A DNA stretch of 64,000 nucleotides. It comes from Enterobacter hormaechei subsp. xiangfangensis. Lineage in GTDB: Bacteria > Pseudomonadota > Gammaproteobacteria > Enterobacterales > Enterobacteriaceae. Position numbers and translations under genes: made by a program. The stretch is taken from contig NZ_CP017183.1 in the NCBI RefSeq assembly GCF_001729785.1, forward strand, positions 2,232,001 to 2,296,000, written 5' to 3'. Shown piece by piece: positions 36,366 through 45,196 of the stretch (positions are counted from its first letter, which is position 1; every line of letters begins with the position of its first letter). The notes below the pieces were generated by a model. It ran no database searches. It had not been told where the DNA came from and saw only the letters and a list, made by a program, of their open reading frames with translations.

Positions 36366-37064
36366 ATGTTACAGGTTTGCGAACTGAATCAGTACTACGG
36401 CGGAAGTCATATTCTGCGCGGGGTGAGCTTTGAGGCGGTCGTCGGGGAAGTTACCTGCCTGCTGGGGCGCAACGGGGTGGGCAAAACCACGCTACTGAGG
36501 TGCCTGATGGGGCTGATCCCGGTGAAAGCCGGGGAGGTCGTCTGGCAGGGAAAGACCATCACTCACAGTAAACCGCACCAGCGAGTGCAGTCCGGCGTGG
36601 CGTATGTTCCGCAGGGGCGGGAGATTTTTCCGCGTCTGACCGTAGAAGAAAACCTGCTGATGGGGCTGTCGCGCTTCTCAGCGGGAAACGCAAGAAGCGT
36701 ACCGGAGGAGATTTGGCAGCTTTTCCCGGTGCTGAAGGAGATGAAGCACCGACGCGGAGGCGATCTTTCCGGTGGTCAGCAACAGCAGCTGGCGATTGGT
36801 CGCGCGCTGGCGAGCCGTCCACAGTTACTGATTCTGGATGAACCCACGGAAGGTATTCAGCCGTCGGTGATTAAAGAGATTGGGCAGGTGATCCGCAGCC
36901 TGGCGAACCGGGGGGATATGGCGATCCTGCTGGTGGAGCAATTTTATGATTTTGCGGCAGAGCTGGCCGACAGCTATCTGGTGATGTCGCGCGGCAGCAT
37001 CGTCAAGCAGGGGCGCGGGGAGAATATGGAGCAGGAGGGCGTTCGCGGGCTGGTTGCGATCTGA
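36366..37064 (+). CDS. urtE: Urea ABC transporter, ATPase UrtE
   Basis: A 232-residue LivF-type ATPase. Walker A GRNGVGKTT (about residues 35-43), signature LSGGQQQQLAIGRALA and Walker B LLILDEPTEGIQPSV are complete. It forms the ATPase heterodimer with UrtD. It ends the urt operon: the TGA stop at 37062-37064 is overlapped by the Zur box of zinT, which starts 53 bases later. No urease or urea-carboxylase gene is in the window, so the imported urea must be used by enzymes encoded elsewhere. Confidence 0.95.
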   Translation: MLQVCELNQYYGGSHILRGVSFEAVVGEVTCLLGRNGVGKTTLLRCLMGLIPVKAGEVVWQGKTITHSKPHQRVQSGVAYVPQGREIFPRLTVEENLLMGLSRFSAGNARSVPEEIWQLFPVLKEMKHRRGGDLSGGQQQQLAIGRALASRPQLLILDEPTEGIQPSVIKEIGQVIRSLANRGDMAILLVEQFYDFAAELADSYLVMSRGSIVKQGRGENMEQEGVRGLVAI

Positions 37065-37085
37065 AATGTTATAATATAACATCCC
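37063..37085. promoter_or_regulatory. Zur box of zinT, overlapping the urtE stop codon
   Basis: GAAATGTTATA (37063-37073) and TATAACATCCC (37075-37085) around a central A form the 23-base palindrome typical of enterobacterial Zur boxes, nine of eleven symmetric pairs intact. A TATAAT -10-like hexamer (37070-37075) is inside it, so zinc-loaded Zur would block the zinT promoter. Confidence 0.88.
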
Positions 37086-37116
37086 TGTTCTTATAAAACG
37101 GAATGAGGATTTTGCT

Positions 37117-37755
37117 GTGGCTGCACAACCTGGAAAAATTGCGCTGACTTTGGGAACGCTGCTGGTAAGCGGCTCGCTTTTTGCCCATTCGCACGGTCAT
37201 CAGATGACGGAGGCGGAACAGAAGGCGGCAAACGGCGTCTTTGAGGATAAAGACGTCAGGGACAGGAAGCTGTCTGACTGGGACGGAACCTGGCAGTCTG
37301 TTTACCCGTTCCTGCTTGATGGTTCGCTGGATCCGGTTTTCGAAAAGAAAGCGCAGAAAGGAGAAAAATCTGCTGCCGAGGTGAAGGCCTACTACCGCAA
37401 GGGTTACGCGACGGACGTGGACGCCATCGGCATTGAAAACAACGTGATGGAATTCCACCGAGGCAAAACGGTGAGCAGCTGCCGCTACGACTACAGCGGC
37501 TACAAAATTCTGACCTATGCGTCGGGGAAAAAAGGTGTGCGCTACCTGTTTGAGTGCAAGGATAACGCGAGCGAGGCGCCTAAGTTTGTGCAGTTCAGCG
37601 ACCATATCATCGGGCCGAAAGCCTCTTCACACTTCCATATCTTTATGGGCAACACCTCCCACGAGGCGCTGCTGAAAGAGATGGATAACTGGCCGACCTA
37701 CTACCCGAATGAGATGTACAAAGAGCAGGTGGTGGAGGAGATGTTGCACCACTAA
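37117..37755 (+). CDS. zinT: Periplasmic zinc/cadmium-binding protein ZinT
   Basis: A 212-residue periplasmic metal-binding protein that helps ZnuABC acquire zinc during starvation. The signal peptide ends near SLFA, and the mature protein opens with the His-rich stretch HSHGHQ. The metal-site histidines appear in [16 protein letters not shown] near residues 168-180, matching the E. coli ZinT site. Translation starts at GTG 37117, seven bases after TGAGGAT; an ATG at 37103 is out of frame. A near-consensus Zur box immediately upstream predicts zinc repression. A REP element follows. Confidence 0.93.
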   Translation: MAAQPGKIALTLGTLLVSGSLFAHSHGHQMTEAEQKAANGVFEDKDVRDRKLSDWDGTWQSVYPFLLDGSLDPVFEKKAQKGEKSAAEVKAYYRKGYATDVDAIGIENNVMEFHRGKTVSSCRYDYSGYKILTYASGKKGVRYLFECKDNASEAPKFVQFSDHIIGPKASSHFHIFMGNTSHEALLKEMDNWPTYYPNEMYKEQVVEEMLHH

Positions 37756-37767
37756 GGTGTTGGTTTT

Positions 37768-37842
37768 GCCGGGGGACGGCTTCGCCTTACCCGGCCTGGG
37801 ATTAGGGTTTTCCAGGTCGGGTAAGCGCAGCGCTACTCGACA
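37768..37842. repeat. REP/BIME element between zinT and ydeE
   Basis: Two REP-like units in opposite orientation (GCCGGGGGACGGCTTCGCC and the complementary GTCGGGTAAGCGCAGCGCTAC) lie in the convergent gap. The second overlaps the last codons of ydeE, giving that protein an ALTRPGKP tail encoded by repeat sequence. Confidence 0.75.
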
Positions 37843-39019
37843 CGCTATCTTCACTTTTCACGCGCATCCCGCGCAATATCATCAGCCAGGCCGCAATGAT
37901 GGCGGCCATCATAATGATAAATAATGACCAGTGCGGCAGATGGGTCAGGATGAACCCGGTGATCATCGGGTTCGCCGCCGCGCCCAGCCAGCCCAGCGCT
38001 TGTGCGGAGAAGTAGCTCGCCTTCATGCCCGGCGGGGCGATATTGTCGATCAGCATGTATTCACCCGGTGCATAAATAATCTCACCCAGGGTGAAAATCG
38101 CTGCCGCGATCCCCCAGTAAATCAGGTTCTCGCCGGAAAGCATAAACCCCCCCAGCCCGAGGATGAAAAAAAGCGTCGCGGCGGTCATTAGCGGACGGAT
38201 ATTGCTGGCGGTGATCTTCCGTCCAAGCGCATATTGCAGGGTGACGACCACCGCCGCGTTGACGGGCAACACAACGGCCACCACCTTTTCTGCGAAATCA
38301 CTGTCCGCATGTGCAGCGAGGACATACTGGGAAATGCAGGTGGCGAACGATCCACCCACATACGACGCCAGCAGCCCGGAAAGCGTGTACCAGAACAGCG
38401 CCCGGTCTTTCAGCAGCACCGAGGGTTGCCATGGCATTTTCTCCTCAGGGCTGTCCGAGGCTATGCTTTTCTGCACAAAGAAATGGATAAACCCGAGCGG
38501 CAGTGCGGCGCAGAAGGCCGCCAGCCAGAACGGCAGTTGCAGGCTGTACATCACAAGCAGGGTGCCGATCGGCGGCCCGATCGTCCAGCCGATGTTCAGG
38601 AAACTGTAGTTGAGTGAGAAAACGCGCGCCTTTTCGCTGGAGGTCAGCACGTCGGCAAACCATGCTTTCAGCACCGTTGAGAAGACGGAATAGGCGCAGT
38701 TAATCAGGGCAAAGAACAGCACTACCAGCGTCACGTTATTCACCAGCGGAATGGCCACAAACCCGGCGATAAAGGCGACGATGGCGATCAGCATATAGCG
38801 TTTTTTGTCGAATTTATCCGCCAGGATGCCAAACCCCAGGCTAAACACCACGCCAATGGTCAACGCCACGGTAAGGGCATAGCCAATATTCTCCACGCTC
38901 ATATCGTACACGCGTGTGAGATATATGGTCATAAAGGGCAGCGTTGCCCCGCGGCCAATTGTTAATAACAATGACGATGCCAGCAGCGCTGCGGTTGAGC
39001 GCCTGATTGATGGTTTCAT
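37802..39019 (-). CDS. ydeE: MFS exporter YdeE
   Basis: A 405-residue major-facilitator transporter with twelve helices, closely matching E. coli YdeE, which exports dipeptides. Conserved early segments are SLLLTIGRGATLPFMTIYL and FGILADKFDKKRYM (the MFS motif A loop). The ATG at 39019 is preceded by GGCAGGAAA and aligns with the E. coli start; an in-frame TTG five codons upstream is not needed. It is adjacent to eamA, as in E. coli. The C-terminus appears extended into a REP unit. Confidence 0.9.
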   Translation of the reverse strand: MKPSIRRSTAALLASSLLLTIGRGATLPFMTIYLTRVYDMSVENIGYALTVALTIGVVFSLGFGILADKFDKKRYMLIAIVAFIAGFVAIPLVNNVTLVVLFFALINCAYSVFSTVLKAWFADVLTSSEKARVFSLNYSFLNIGWTIGPPIGTLLVMYSLQLPFWLAAFCAALPLGFIHFFVQKSIASDSPEEKMPWQPSVLLKDRALFWYTLSGLLASYVGGSFATCISQYVLAAHADSDFAEKVVAVVLPVNAAVVVTLQYALGRKITASNIRPLMTAATLFFILGLGGFMLSGENLIYWGIAAAIFTLGEIIYAPGEYMLIDNIAPPGMKASYFSAQALGWLGAAANPMITGFILTHLPHWSLFIIMMAAIIAAWLMILRGMRVKSEDSVSSSAALTRPGKP

Positions 39020-39212
39020 TTTCCTGCCCGACAAATGCTTATGCTTTTTTTGTTGTGTTATTACAGGATTATCATGGGATCGGCAGCTTGTATAGCACCC
39101 AATTTATCCGCAAGTGCTTCTCTTCAGTACCAGAATTAATGATCTTCTCGCGGGGCTATTTTTTCTGTTACCTTGAAGTGTTTACAAAATTTTAATATTT
39201 CAGGGGCGGAAA

Positions 39213-40112
39213 ATGACGCGGAAAGACGGGCTGTTAGCGTTGCTGGTTGTCGTGGTGTGGGGACTCAATTTTGTGGTCATCAAAATTGGGTTGCACAACA
39301 TGCCTCCACTGATGCTGGCGGGTCTGCGCTTCCTGCTGGTGGCGTTTCCGGCGCTGCTGTTCGTTGCCCGCCCGAAAATTCCCCTCAAGCTGCTGCTGGG
39401 CTACGGCCTCACCATCAGCTTTGGTCAGTTTGCGTTTCTTTTTTGCGCTATTAAATTCGGTATGCCTGCGGGCCTGGCTTCGCTGGTGCTTCAGGTGCAG
39501 GCGTTCTTTACCATCATTCTCGGCGCGTTTGTCTTTGGCGAACGCTTGCAGGGCAAACAGCTGGCGGGCATTAGCCTTGCGGTCTTTGGCGTGCTGGTGC
39601 TGATTGAAGGCAGCCTCAACGGTCAGCATGTCGCGCTGCTGGGCTTTATGCTCACCCTGGCGGCGGGGCTGAGCTGGGCGTGCGGCAATATCTTTAACAA
39701 GCTGATAATGCAGCACGAGGCGCGTCCGGCGGTCTTATCGCTGGTGGTCTGGAGCGCGTTGATCCCCATCGTACCGTTTATGGCCGCGTCATTTATTCTG
39801 GAGGGGCCGCAGGCGATGCTGAAAAGCCTGATGGAGATCGACCTGACGACTATTTTGTCGCTGATCTATCTGGCGTTCGTTGCCTCAATCATTGGCTATG
39901 GTATCTGGGGATCGCTGCTCGGACGCTATGAAACCTGGCGCGTGGCGCCGTTATCGCTGCTGGTACCGGTGGTCGGGCTTGCCAGCGCCGCACTGTTGCT
40001 GGATGAAACGCTCGGCGCGCTGCAACTGTGTGGCGCAGGGCTGATTATGGCCGGGCTGTATATCAACGTCTTTGGCTTGCGGGTGCGTCGGGCGACGCGG
40101 GTGCAGGGTTAA
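39213..40112 (+). CDS. eamA: O-acetylserine/cysteine exporter EamA
   Basis: A 299-residue DMT-family exporter with two EamA repeats and ten helices, corresponding to E. coli EamA (YdeD), which exports cysteine-pathway metabolites. The starting segment GLLALLVVVVWGLNFVVIKIGLHNMPPL is typical. It is adjacent to ydeE and to marB, preserving E. coli order. Upstream DNA is 178 bases without a clear named operator; CysB sites would be expected but are too degenerate to call. Confidence 0.93.
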   Translation: MTRKDGLLALLVVVVWGLNFVVIKIGLHNMPPLMLAGLRFLLVAFPALLFVARPKIPLKLLLGYGLTISFGQFAFLFCAIKFGMPAGLASLVLQVQAFFTIILGAFVFGERLQGKQLAGISLAVFGVLVLIEGSLNGQHVALLGFMLTLAAGLSWACGNIFNKLIMQHEARPAVLSLVVWSALIPIVPFMAASFILEGPQAMLKSLMEIDLTTILSLIYLAFVASIIGYGIWGSLLGRYETWRVAPLSLLVPVVGLASAALLLDETLGALQLCGAGLIMAGLYINVFGLRVRRATRVQG

Positions 40113-40118
40113 GGCAGA

Positions 40119-40141
40119 AAAAAGCCCCGCATTAGCGGGGC
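40119..40141 (-). terminator. Terminator of marRAB
   Basis: GCCCCGC (40124-40130) and GCGGGGC (40135-40141) form a stem with a four-base loop. On the minus strand it is followed by a run of six T residues, so it ends marRAB; on the plus strand, after eamA, the T-run is missing. Confidence 0.85.
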
Positions 40142-40150
40142 AAAAACGAA

Positions 40151-40366
40151 TTACAGGTCGTGGTTGTAATACGGCACGCCTAATTCGTCGGATTTGTCGC
40201 TGCCAGCGCCCATGTGATTGAAGTCCCAGGGCGACTGGTTTTGCGTGGACGGCATAATCATGGTGTCGCGATTATTTTGCTGACCCGCACTGGGGGTTTG
40301 CTCCGCGAAGCTCTGGCCGGAAACCAGCACCAGCAAGGTGAGGACGGCGGAGGCGATAAATTTCAT
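40151..40366 (-). CDS. marB: Multiple antibiotic resistance protein MarB
   Basis: A 71-residue periplasmic protein, third gene of marRAB. A signal peptide covers residues 1-21 (cleavage after SFA), and the mature part contains the PWDFNHMGAGSDKSDELG segment seen in enterobacterial MarB. In E. coli MarB mildly lowers marA expression by an unknown route. It starts 32 bases after marA and is followed by the operon terminator. Confidence 0.9.
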   Translation of the reverse strand: MKFIASAVLTLLVLVSGQSFAEQTPSAGQQNNRDTMIMPSTQNQSPWDFNHMGAGSDKSDELGVPYYNHDL

Positions 40367-40398
40367 GATTTCCTCGGTTACGTCTTAACAGGCGATGA

Positions 40399-40779
40399 TT
40401 AACTGCAATGTTTAAGCGGATACAGATAACGGGATTCACCCGGCATACTGGTAATACGGTACTTATGAGGCGGCACGTCAAAGTAGTTCTTGAACGTACG
40501 CGTCAGGGTTTGTTGCGATTCAAATCCGTAACGTTCCGCCAGATAGAGGATCGGCTCATTGCTTTCTTTCAGTTTTTGGGCAATCTCCGTCAGCTTGCGG
40601 CTGCGAATATATTGTCCTAATGAATGGCCGGTCTCTTTTTTAAACATCCGTTGCAGGTGCCATTTTGAGTAACCTGAACGCTCAGACACTTTCTCAAGGG
40701 AGAGCGGAGATTCCAGGTTATCTTCGATCCAGTCCAAAATGCTATGAATGGTGATAGCGTCAGTATTGCGTCTGGACAT
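40399..40779 (-). CDS. marA: Transcriptional activator MarA
   Basis: A 126-residue AraC-family activator consisting only of the two helix-turn-helix motifs; residues [15 protein letters not shown] and [10 protein letters not shown] are the recognition helices, identical to E. coli. It activates the marbox regulon, including tolC, acrAB and micF, giving multidrug tolerance. AGAGG lies seven bases before the ATG at 40779, favouring this start over the ATG two codons upstream. Second gene of marRAB. Confidence 0.96.
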   Translation of the reverse strand: MSRRNTDAITIHSILDWIEDNLESPLSLEKVSERSGYSKWHLQRMFKKETGHSLGQYIRSRKLTEIAQKLKESNEPILYLAERYGFESQQTLTRTFKNYFDVPPHKYRITSMPGESRYLYPLKHCS

Positions 40780-40799
40780 CGTCATACCTCTTTTTCTGT

Positions 40800-41234
40800 T
40801 TACGGCAGGATTTTCTTGAGTAAGAGCTCAAGCGTTGCCACTTCATCTGCCGATAAGTTTTTTGTCAGTTCCTGGTGCAGTGTTTGTCCTACTAATTGAT
40901 GACATTGCTCACACATGGCCGCGCCATCGCTGGTCAGTTTCACCAGTACGCCACGTTTGTCATTTGGGTTAGGGCTTCGTTCTACCCATCCTTTACAGAC
41001 GAGACGATCCAGCATGCGGGTTAACGCACCCAGATCGACAGAGAGCACCTTTTTCAGCTCAACCGGCGTGATACACACTTCGCAGCGAATGGAACACAGC
41101 ACTTTAAACTGTGTTGCGGTGATATCCAGCGGTGACAGATAGTCATTGAGCAGGCGATCTTTTTTCTGATTAACCATATGAATAAGACGACCCAGTGGGA
41201 TTATGTCGTTAAAGAGGTCACTGGTGCTTTTCAC
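40800..41234 (-). CDS. marR: Repressor MarR
   Basis: A 144-residue winged-helix repressor that autorepresses marRAB and releases DNA on binding salicylate or on oxidation. It is very close to E. coli MarR, with the Cys in [14 protein letters not shown] (the Cys80 region that copper oxidises) conserved. The start is the GTG at 41234, as in E. coli, with marO site II immediately upstream; an in-frame extension of ten codons would run through the operator and is rejected. Confidence 0.95.
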   Translation of the reverse strand: MKSTSDLFNDIIPLGRLIHMVNQKKDRLLNDYLSPLDITATQFKVLCSIRCEVCITPVELKKVLSVDLGALTRMLDRLVCKGWVERSPNPNDKRGVLVKLTSDGAAMCEQCHQLVGQTLHQELTKNLSADEVATLELLLKKILP

Positions 41235-41239
41235 AATGG

Positions 41240-41333
41240 TTGCCCTGGCAAGTAGTTTAGTCACGGCAGATATTATTGCTCAGGCAAGTATAAGTCAACT
41301 GAATGAATCGGCCGATGCCACGAAATGCTAAAA
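41240..41333 (-). promoter_or_regulatory. marO operator sites I and II plus marbox
   Basis: Two MarR half-palindromes are visible: TTGCCCTGGCAA (41240-41251, site II, next to the marR start) and TTGCTCAGGCAA (41276-41287, site I, at the promoter). On the minus strand TTTTAGCATTTCGTGGCATC (41314-41333) is the marbox bound by MarA, SoxS and Rob for activation. Arrangement and spacing match E. coli. Confidence 0.9.
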
Positions 41334-41490
41334 CGCTTCAGGAACTCATTCTGTACGCTTTTAAATCATACAGATAATCTGGGGTTATGAATTACGAGAG
41401 ACAATTATGGTTACGCTGCGCGGATGGCTACGGACGAGGATTTGCCCCTATAATTGCGATGTTGAATAAGGATAAGGACTGCGGTGCATT

Positions 41491-42156
41491 ATGTTGGATT
41501 TGATTAAAGCAGTGGGGCTTGGGCTGGTGGTGTTGCTGCCGCTGGCGAACCCGTTAACGACGGTGGCGCTTTTTCTGGGGCTGGCGGGGAACATGAACAG
41601 CGCGGAGCGCAATCAGCAGTCGATGATGGCCTCTGTGTACGTCTTTGCCATAATGATGGTGGCTTATTACGCCGGGCAACTGGTGATGAATACCTTTGGT
41701 ATTTCGATTCCCGGTCTGCGTATCGCTGGCGGGCTGATCGTGGCCTTTATTGGTTTCCGGATGCTGTTCCCGGCGCACAAAGCGCACGAATCCCCGGAAG
41801 CCAAAAGCAAATCGGAGGAGCTTGAAAGCGAACCGAGCGCCAACATCGCGTTTGTGCCGTTAGCCATGCCGAGCACGGCAGGGCCGGGAACGATTGCGAT
41901 GATCATCAGTTCCGCCTCAACGGTGCGTGATGGGTCGACATTTCCGCACTGGGTTATCACCGTTGCGCCGCCGATCATTTTTGCGCTTATTGCCATTATT
42001 GTCTGGGGGTCATTGCGCAGTTCCGGGGCGATTATGCGCTGGGTGGGCAAGGGGGGGATTGAAGCTATCTCCCGTCTGATGGGCTTCCTGCTGGTCTGTA
42101 TGGGCGTGCAGTTTATTATTAACGGCGTGCTGGAGATTGTTAAGACGTATCATTGA
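41491..42156 (+). CDS. marC: Inner-membrane protein MarC (UPF0056)
   Basis: A 221-residue membrane protein with six helices, divergent from marRAB as in E. coli. Despite its name, MarC is not required for multidrug resistance, and its function is unknown. The segment [19 protein letters not shown] opening and [14 protein letters not shown] are family landmarks. A REP unit follows and sotB is convergent. Confidence 0.93.
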   Translation: MLDLIKAVGLGLVVLLPLANPLTTVALFLGLAGNMNSAERNQQSMMASVYVFAIMMVAYYAGQLVMNTFGISIPGLRIAGGLIVAFIGFRMLFPAHKAHESPEAKSKSEELESEPSANIAFVPLAMPSTAGPGTIAMIISSASTVRDGSTFPHWVITVAPPIIFALIAIIVWGSLRSSGAIMRWVGKGGIEAISRLMGFLLVCMGVQFIINGVLEIVKTYH

Positions 42157-42161
42157 GAACG

Positions 42162-42190
42162 TTGCCGGGTAAGCGCAGAGCCACCCGGCA
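42162..42190. repeat. Single REP unit between marC and sotB
   Basis: TGCCGGGT and ACCCGGCA flank AAGCGCAGAGCC, a single REP palindrome in a convergent gap. Confidence 0.75.
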
Positions 42191-42199
42191 CAACAAACG

Positions 42200-43396
42200 T
42201 CAACCGTGGCTGGTCTGTTCTTCCATCGCGACCGGCCATTTACGGAAGATAAGCACCGACCAGATCAGCGCGATCAGCGCCGGAATCGCCCCGAGATAGC
42301 CAATGGCCGACATCGATACATGCAGGCTGATCTGATTTCCCACCAGCGCACCGGCGCCAATCCCCAGATTAAAAATCCCGGAGAAGAGCGACATCGCTAC
42401 GTCCGTGGCGTCCGGGGCCAGCGCCAGCACTTTGACCTGCATTCCCAGACCAATAATCATGATCGCCACGCCCCAGAACAGACTGAGGATCGCCAGATGA
42501 CTCTCGCTGCCTGCCGCAGGCATCAGTAACAGCAGACATGCCAGCAGCAGGCCAATCGCACTGCTTACAAGCGCAGACGCATGCTGATTGCCCAGCTTCC
42601 CGAACAGGATGCTGCCGATAATCCCCGCGCCGCCCAGGATCAGCAGCAGAACGGTGGCAAAGTTAGCGCTAAAGCCCGCCACAACCTGAACAAACGGCTC
42701 AATATAGCTGTAGGCCGTGTAATGGGCGGTCACCACAATCACGGTCAGCAAATAGATGCTCATCAGCGCCGGTCGACGCATCAGCAGCGGAAGACTTCTC
42801 AGCGAGCCGGAGTGTTCGCTGGGCAGTTTTGGCAGCAGTTTGATCAGACACACCAGGGTGATCAGCGCCCCCATGCCGATGGCAAAGAAGGTGGTGCGCC
42901 AGCCGAAGTATTGACCCACAATGCGCCCGATCGGCAGGCCTAACACCATCGCCAGCGCCGTTCCGGTGGCAATCAGGCTCAGCGCCTGGGCGCGTTTCCC
43001 CGCCGGGGCCAGACGAATGGCGAGCGATGCGGTGATCGACCAGAAAACGGCATGGGCAAACGCGATGCCGACGCGGCTGATGACCAGCACGGTGAAGTTC
43101 CATGCCATAAATGACAGCACATGGCTGGCAATGAACACCACAAACAGCCCAATCAGCAGCTTACGACGTTCCATCTGGCTGGTCAGCAGCATAAACGGCA
43201 GCGACATCAGCGCTACCACCCATGCATAGATGGTCAGCATAATGCCAACCTGTGCCGTTTCCATATGGAAGCTGGCCGCAATGTCGGACAGCAGCCCAAC
43301 CGGAACAAATTCCGTGGTGTTGAAAATAAACGCTGCGATGGCGAGCGTGACCACGCGTAGCCACGCGACCCTGCGGGAAACCGTGTGTGTTGTCAT
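42200..43396 (-). CDS. sotB: Sugar efflux transporter SotB
   Basis: A 398-residue major-facilitator exporter with twelve helices corresponding to E. coli SotB (YdeA), which exports arabinose and similar sugars or IPTG. The landmarks [15 protein letters not shown] and [11 protein letters not shown] are conserved in this family. It is adjacent to marC, as in E. coli. A CRP-type site lies about 80 bases upstream in the divergent region shared with the PhzF genes. Confidence 0.92.
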   Translation of the reverse strand: MTTHTVSRRVAWLRVVTLAIAAFIFNTTEFVPVGLLSDIAASFHMETAQVGIMLTIYAWVVALMSLPFMLLTSQMERRKLLIGLFVVFIASHVLSFMAWNFTVLVISRVGIAFAHAVFWSITASLAIRLAPAGKRAQALSLIATGTALAMVLGLPIGRIVGQYFGWRTTFFAIGMGALITLVCLIKLLPKLPSEHSGSLRSLPLLMRRPALMSIYLLTVIVVTAHYTAYSYIEPFVQVVAGFSANFATVLLLILGGAGIIGSILFGKLGNQHASALVSSAIGLLLACLLLLMPAAGSESHLAILSLFWGVAIMIIGLGMQVKVLALAPDATDVAMSLFSGIFNLGIGAGALVGNQISLHVSMSAIGYLGAIPALIALIWSVLIFRKWPVAMEEQTSHG

Positions 43397-43472
43397 AGGG
43401 ATATCTGGGATTCGTTGCCTGAAAGATGAGGAGACGATCTTAAAGCCTTAAACGGCGAAAACTCAACCGTTA

Positions 43473-43488
43473 TGTGATATGAATCACA
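43473..43488. promoter_or_regulatory. CRP-type site between sotB and the PhzF genes
   Basis: TGTGA (43473-43477), six bases, and TCACA (43484-43488) give an exact TGTGA-N6-TCACA palindrome. It is 77 bases from sotB and 85 from the first PhzF gene, so it could activate either under low glucose. Confidence 0.65.
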
Positions 43489-43572
43489 AAATTTACCTTC
43501 ATGCAGCGGTAGCGAACGCGGTTGTTTTCATTGAAGATAAAGAACAACACAACAAAAACAGGCGGTAACACA

Positions 43573-44361
43573 ATGCAGGAGATTGATTTTTATCTGGTAG
43601 ATGCGTTCAGCGCGTCCTCCTTTGGCGGCAACCCGGCGGCGGTGTGCCCCCTCGACGCGTGGCTACCGGATGAGACGTTACTGCGGATGGCACAACAGCA
43701 TAACCAGTCGGAAACCGCGTTTTTTGTGTGTACCAAAGGGGGGATCGAGTTGCGCTGGTTCACCACGCTAACCGAGGTTAATCTGTGTGGTCACGCGACG
43801 CTTGCCGTGGCGTATATTCTGTTTAACGAACTGGATTATCCGGACTCACGCCTTCATTTTGACACTGCCTCTGGTCGCCTGACCGTCAGCCGTGAAGGTG
43901 ACTGGATGACGCTGGACTTCCCGGCCTGCCCGACGCAGGCGCAGACGCCGCCACCGGAGTTGCTCACCGCACTCGGTATCAGCCACTACGTCGAGGCGCG
44001 AAAAGGCCGCGCCTGGGTGCTGGTACTGGAGAGCCGCGAGCAGGTGGAAGCCATTAATCCGGATTTCTCCGCCATGACGCCGGGGGAGCATAAAGTGGCC
44101 GTCACCGCCCGGGACGAAGGAGAATACGACTTTATCAGTCGTTTCTTCTCGCCGGGCGTGGCCGTGCCGGAAGATCCTGTCACCGGCTCCGCGCACACCA
44201 TGCTGATCCCTTACTGGAGTGCACGGCTTGGCAAAACACAGATGTTTGCCCGCCAGGTTTCCGCCCGTGGAGGAGACGTACGCTGCGAACTCAAGGGCGA
44301 CCGCGTGCGGATGGGCGGGCAGGCGGCGCTGTATCTGAAGGGCACAGTATTTCTGCGCTGA
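43573..44361 (+). CDS. PhzF-family isomerase, first tandem copy
   Basis: A 262-residue PhzF-type protein (diaminopimelate-epimerase fold) of the YddE group. The conserved Glu is in NQSETAFF (about residue 46), and the second-half motifs NLCGHATLA and PVTGSAHTML are complete. PhzF isomerises a phenazine precursor, but enterobacterial members have no proven substrate. The start at 43573 is set by the match with the second copy, which begins with the same residues; the 17-codon upstream extension is absent there. It lies 22 bases upstream of that copy. Confidence 0.87.
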   Translation: MQEIDFYLVDAFSASSFGGNPAAVCPLDAWLPDETLLRMAQQHNQSETAFFVCTKGGIELRWFTTLTEVNLCGHATLAVAYILFNELDYPDSRLHFDTASGRLTVSREGDWMTLDFPACPTQAQTPPPELLTALGISHYVEARKGRAWVLVLESREQVEAINPDFSAMTPGEHKVAVTARDEGEYDFISRFFSPGVAVPEDPVTGSAHTMLIPYWSARLGKTQMFARQVSARGGDVRCELKGDRVRMGGQAALYLKGTVFLR

Positions 44362-44383
44362 ATAAATCTAAGAGGAACCAACG

Positions 44384-45196
44384 ATGCAGGAAATTGATTT
44401 TTATCTGGTAGATGCTTTCAGCGGCAGGGCGTTCGGCGGCAATGCGGCGGCGGTGTGTCCGCTGGAAGCGTGGCTACCGGATGAGACGCTGCTGAAGATG
44501 GCGAAGCAGCATAATCAGTCAGAGACGGCGTTTTTTGTCCGAACGGATAACGGGTTTGAACTGCGCTGGTTTACCACGCAGGATGAAATTAACCTCTGTG
44601 GCCACGCAACCCTCGCGGCTTCTCACGTTATTTTTGAATACCTGGATTATCCGCATACGGAAATCACCTTCACCACGCGCTTTGTCGGCGAACTGACGGT
44701 ACAACGCAGCGGCGACTGGCTGACGCTTAATTTCCCGGCGTGGTCAACCGAGGTTGTCGATACTCCACCCCCAGTGCTGTTCAGCGCGCTGGGCATTAAC
44801 GCGACAAACGAGGTCCGTGTGGGGCGTGACTACATGGTGGTGCTCGACAGCCAGCGGCAGGTGGAGGCGCTGACGCCGGATATCACTGCCATGCTCCCGC
44901 TGGGGAAAATGGTCTGCGTTACAGCGCCGGGAGATGAGTATGATTTCGTCAGCCGCTTCTTCTGCCCGGGGGAAGGGGTGCCGGAGGATCCGGTGACGGG
45001 ATCAGCTCACAGCATGCTGATCCCGTACTGGAGCGAAAAGCTTGGTAAAACGCAGATGTCGGCCCGCCAGGTCTCCTTGCGCGGCGGGGATCTGCGCTGC
45101 GAGCTGAAAGGCGACCGCGTGCTGATTGGAGGGCAGGCCACGCTGTATATGAAGGGAAAAATTTTCCTTCGACTCCAGGACTACGTTCAACTTTAA
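44384..45196 (+). CDS. PhzF-family isomerase, second tandem copy
   Basis: A 270-residue paralogue of the preceding gene; over the first 90 residues the two are about 70 percent identical by eye (both start [13 protein letters not shown]). The Glu in NQSETAFF, the NLCGHATLA loop and the [11 protein letters not shown] loop are intact, so both copies look functional. It begins 22 bases after the first copy behind AAGAGGAACC, so they are co-transcribed. Its 3' end overlaps the convergent ptrR by four bases. Function is unknown. Confidence 0.87.
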   Translation: MQEIDFYLVDAFSGRAFGGNAAAVCPLEAWLPDETLLKMAKQHNQSETAFFVRTDNGFELRWFTTQDEINLCGHATLAASHVIFEYLDYPHTEITFTTRFVGELTVQRSGDWLTLNFPAWSTEVVDTPPPVLFSALGINATNEVRVGRDYMVVLDSQRQVEALTPDITAMLPLGKMVCVTAPGDEYDFVSRFFCPGEGVPEDPVTGSAHSMLIPYWSEKLGKTQMSARQVSLRGGDLRCELKGDRVLIGGQATLYMKGKIFLRLQDYVQL

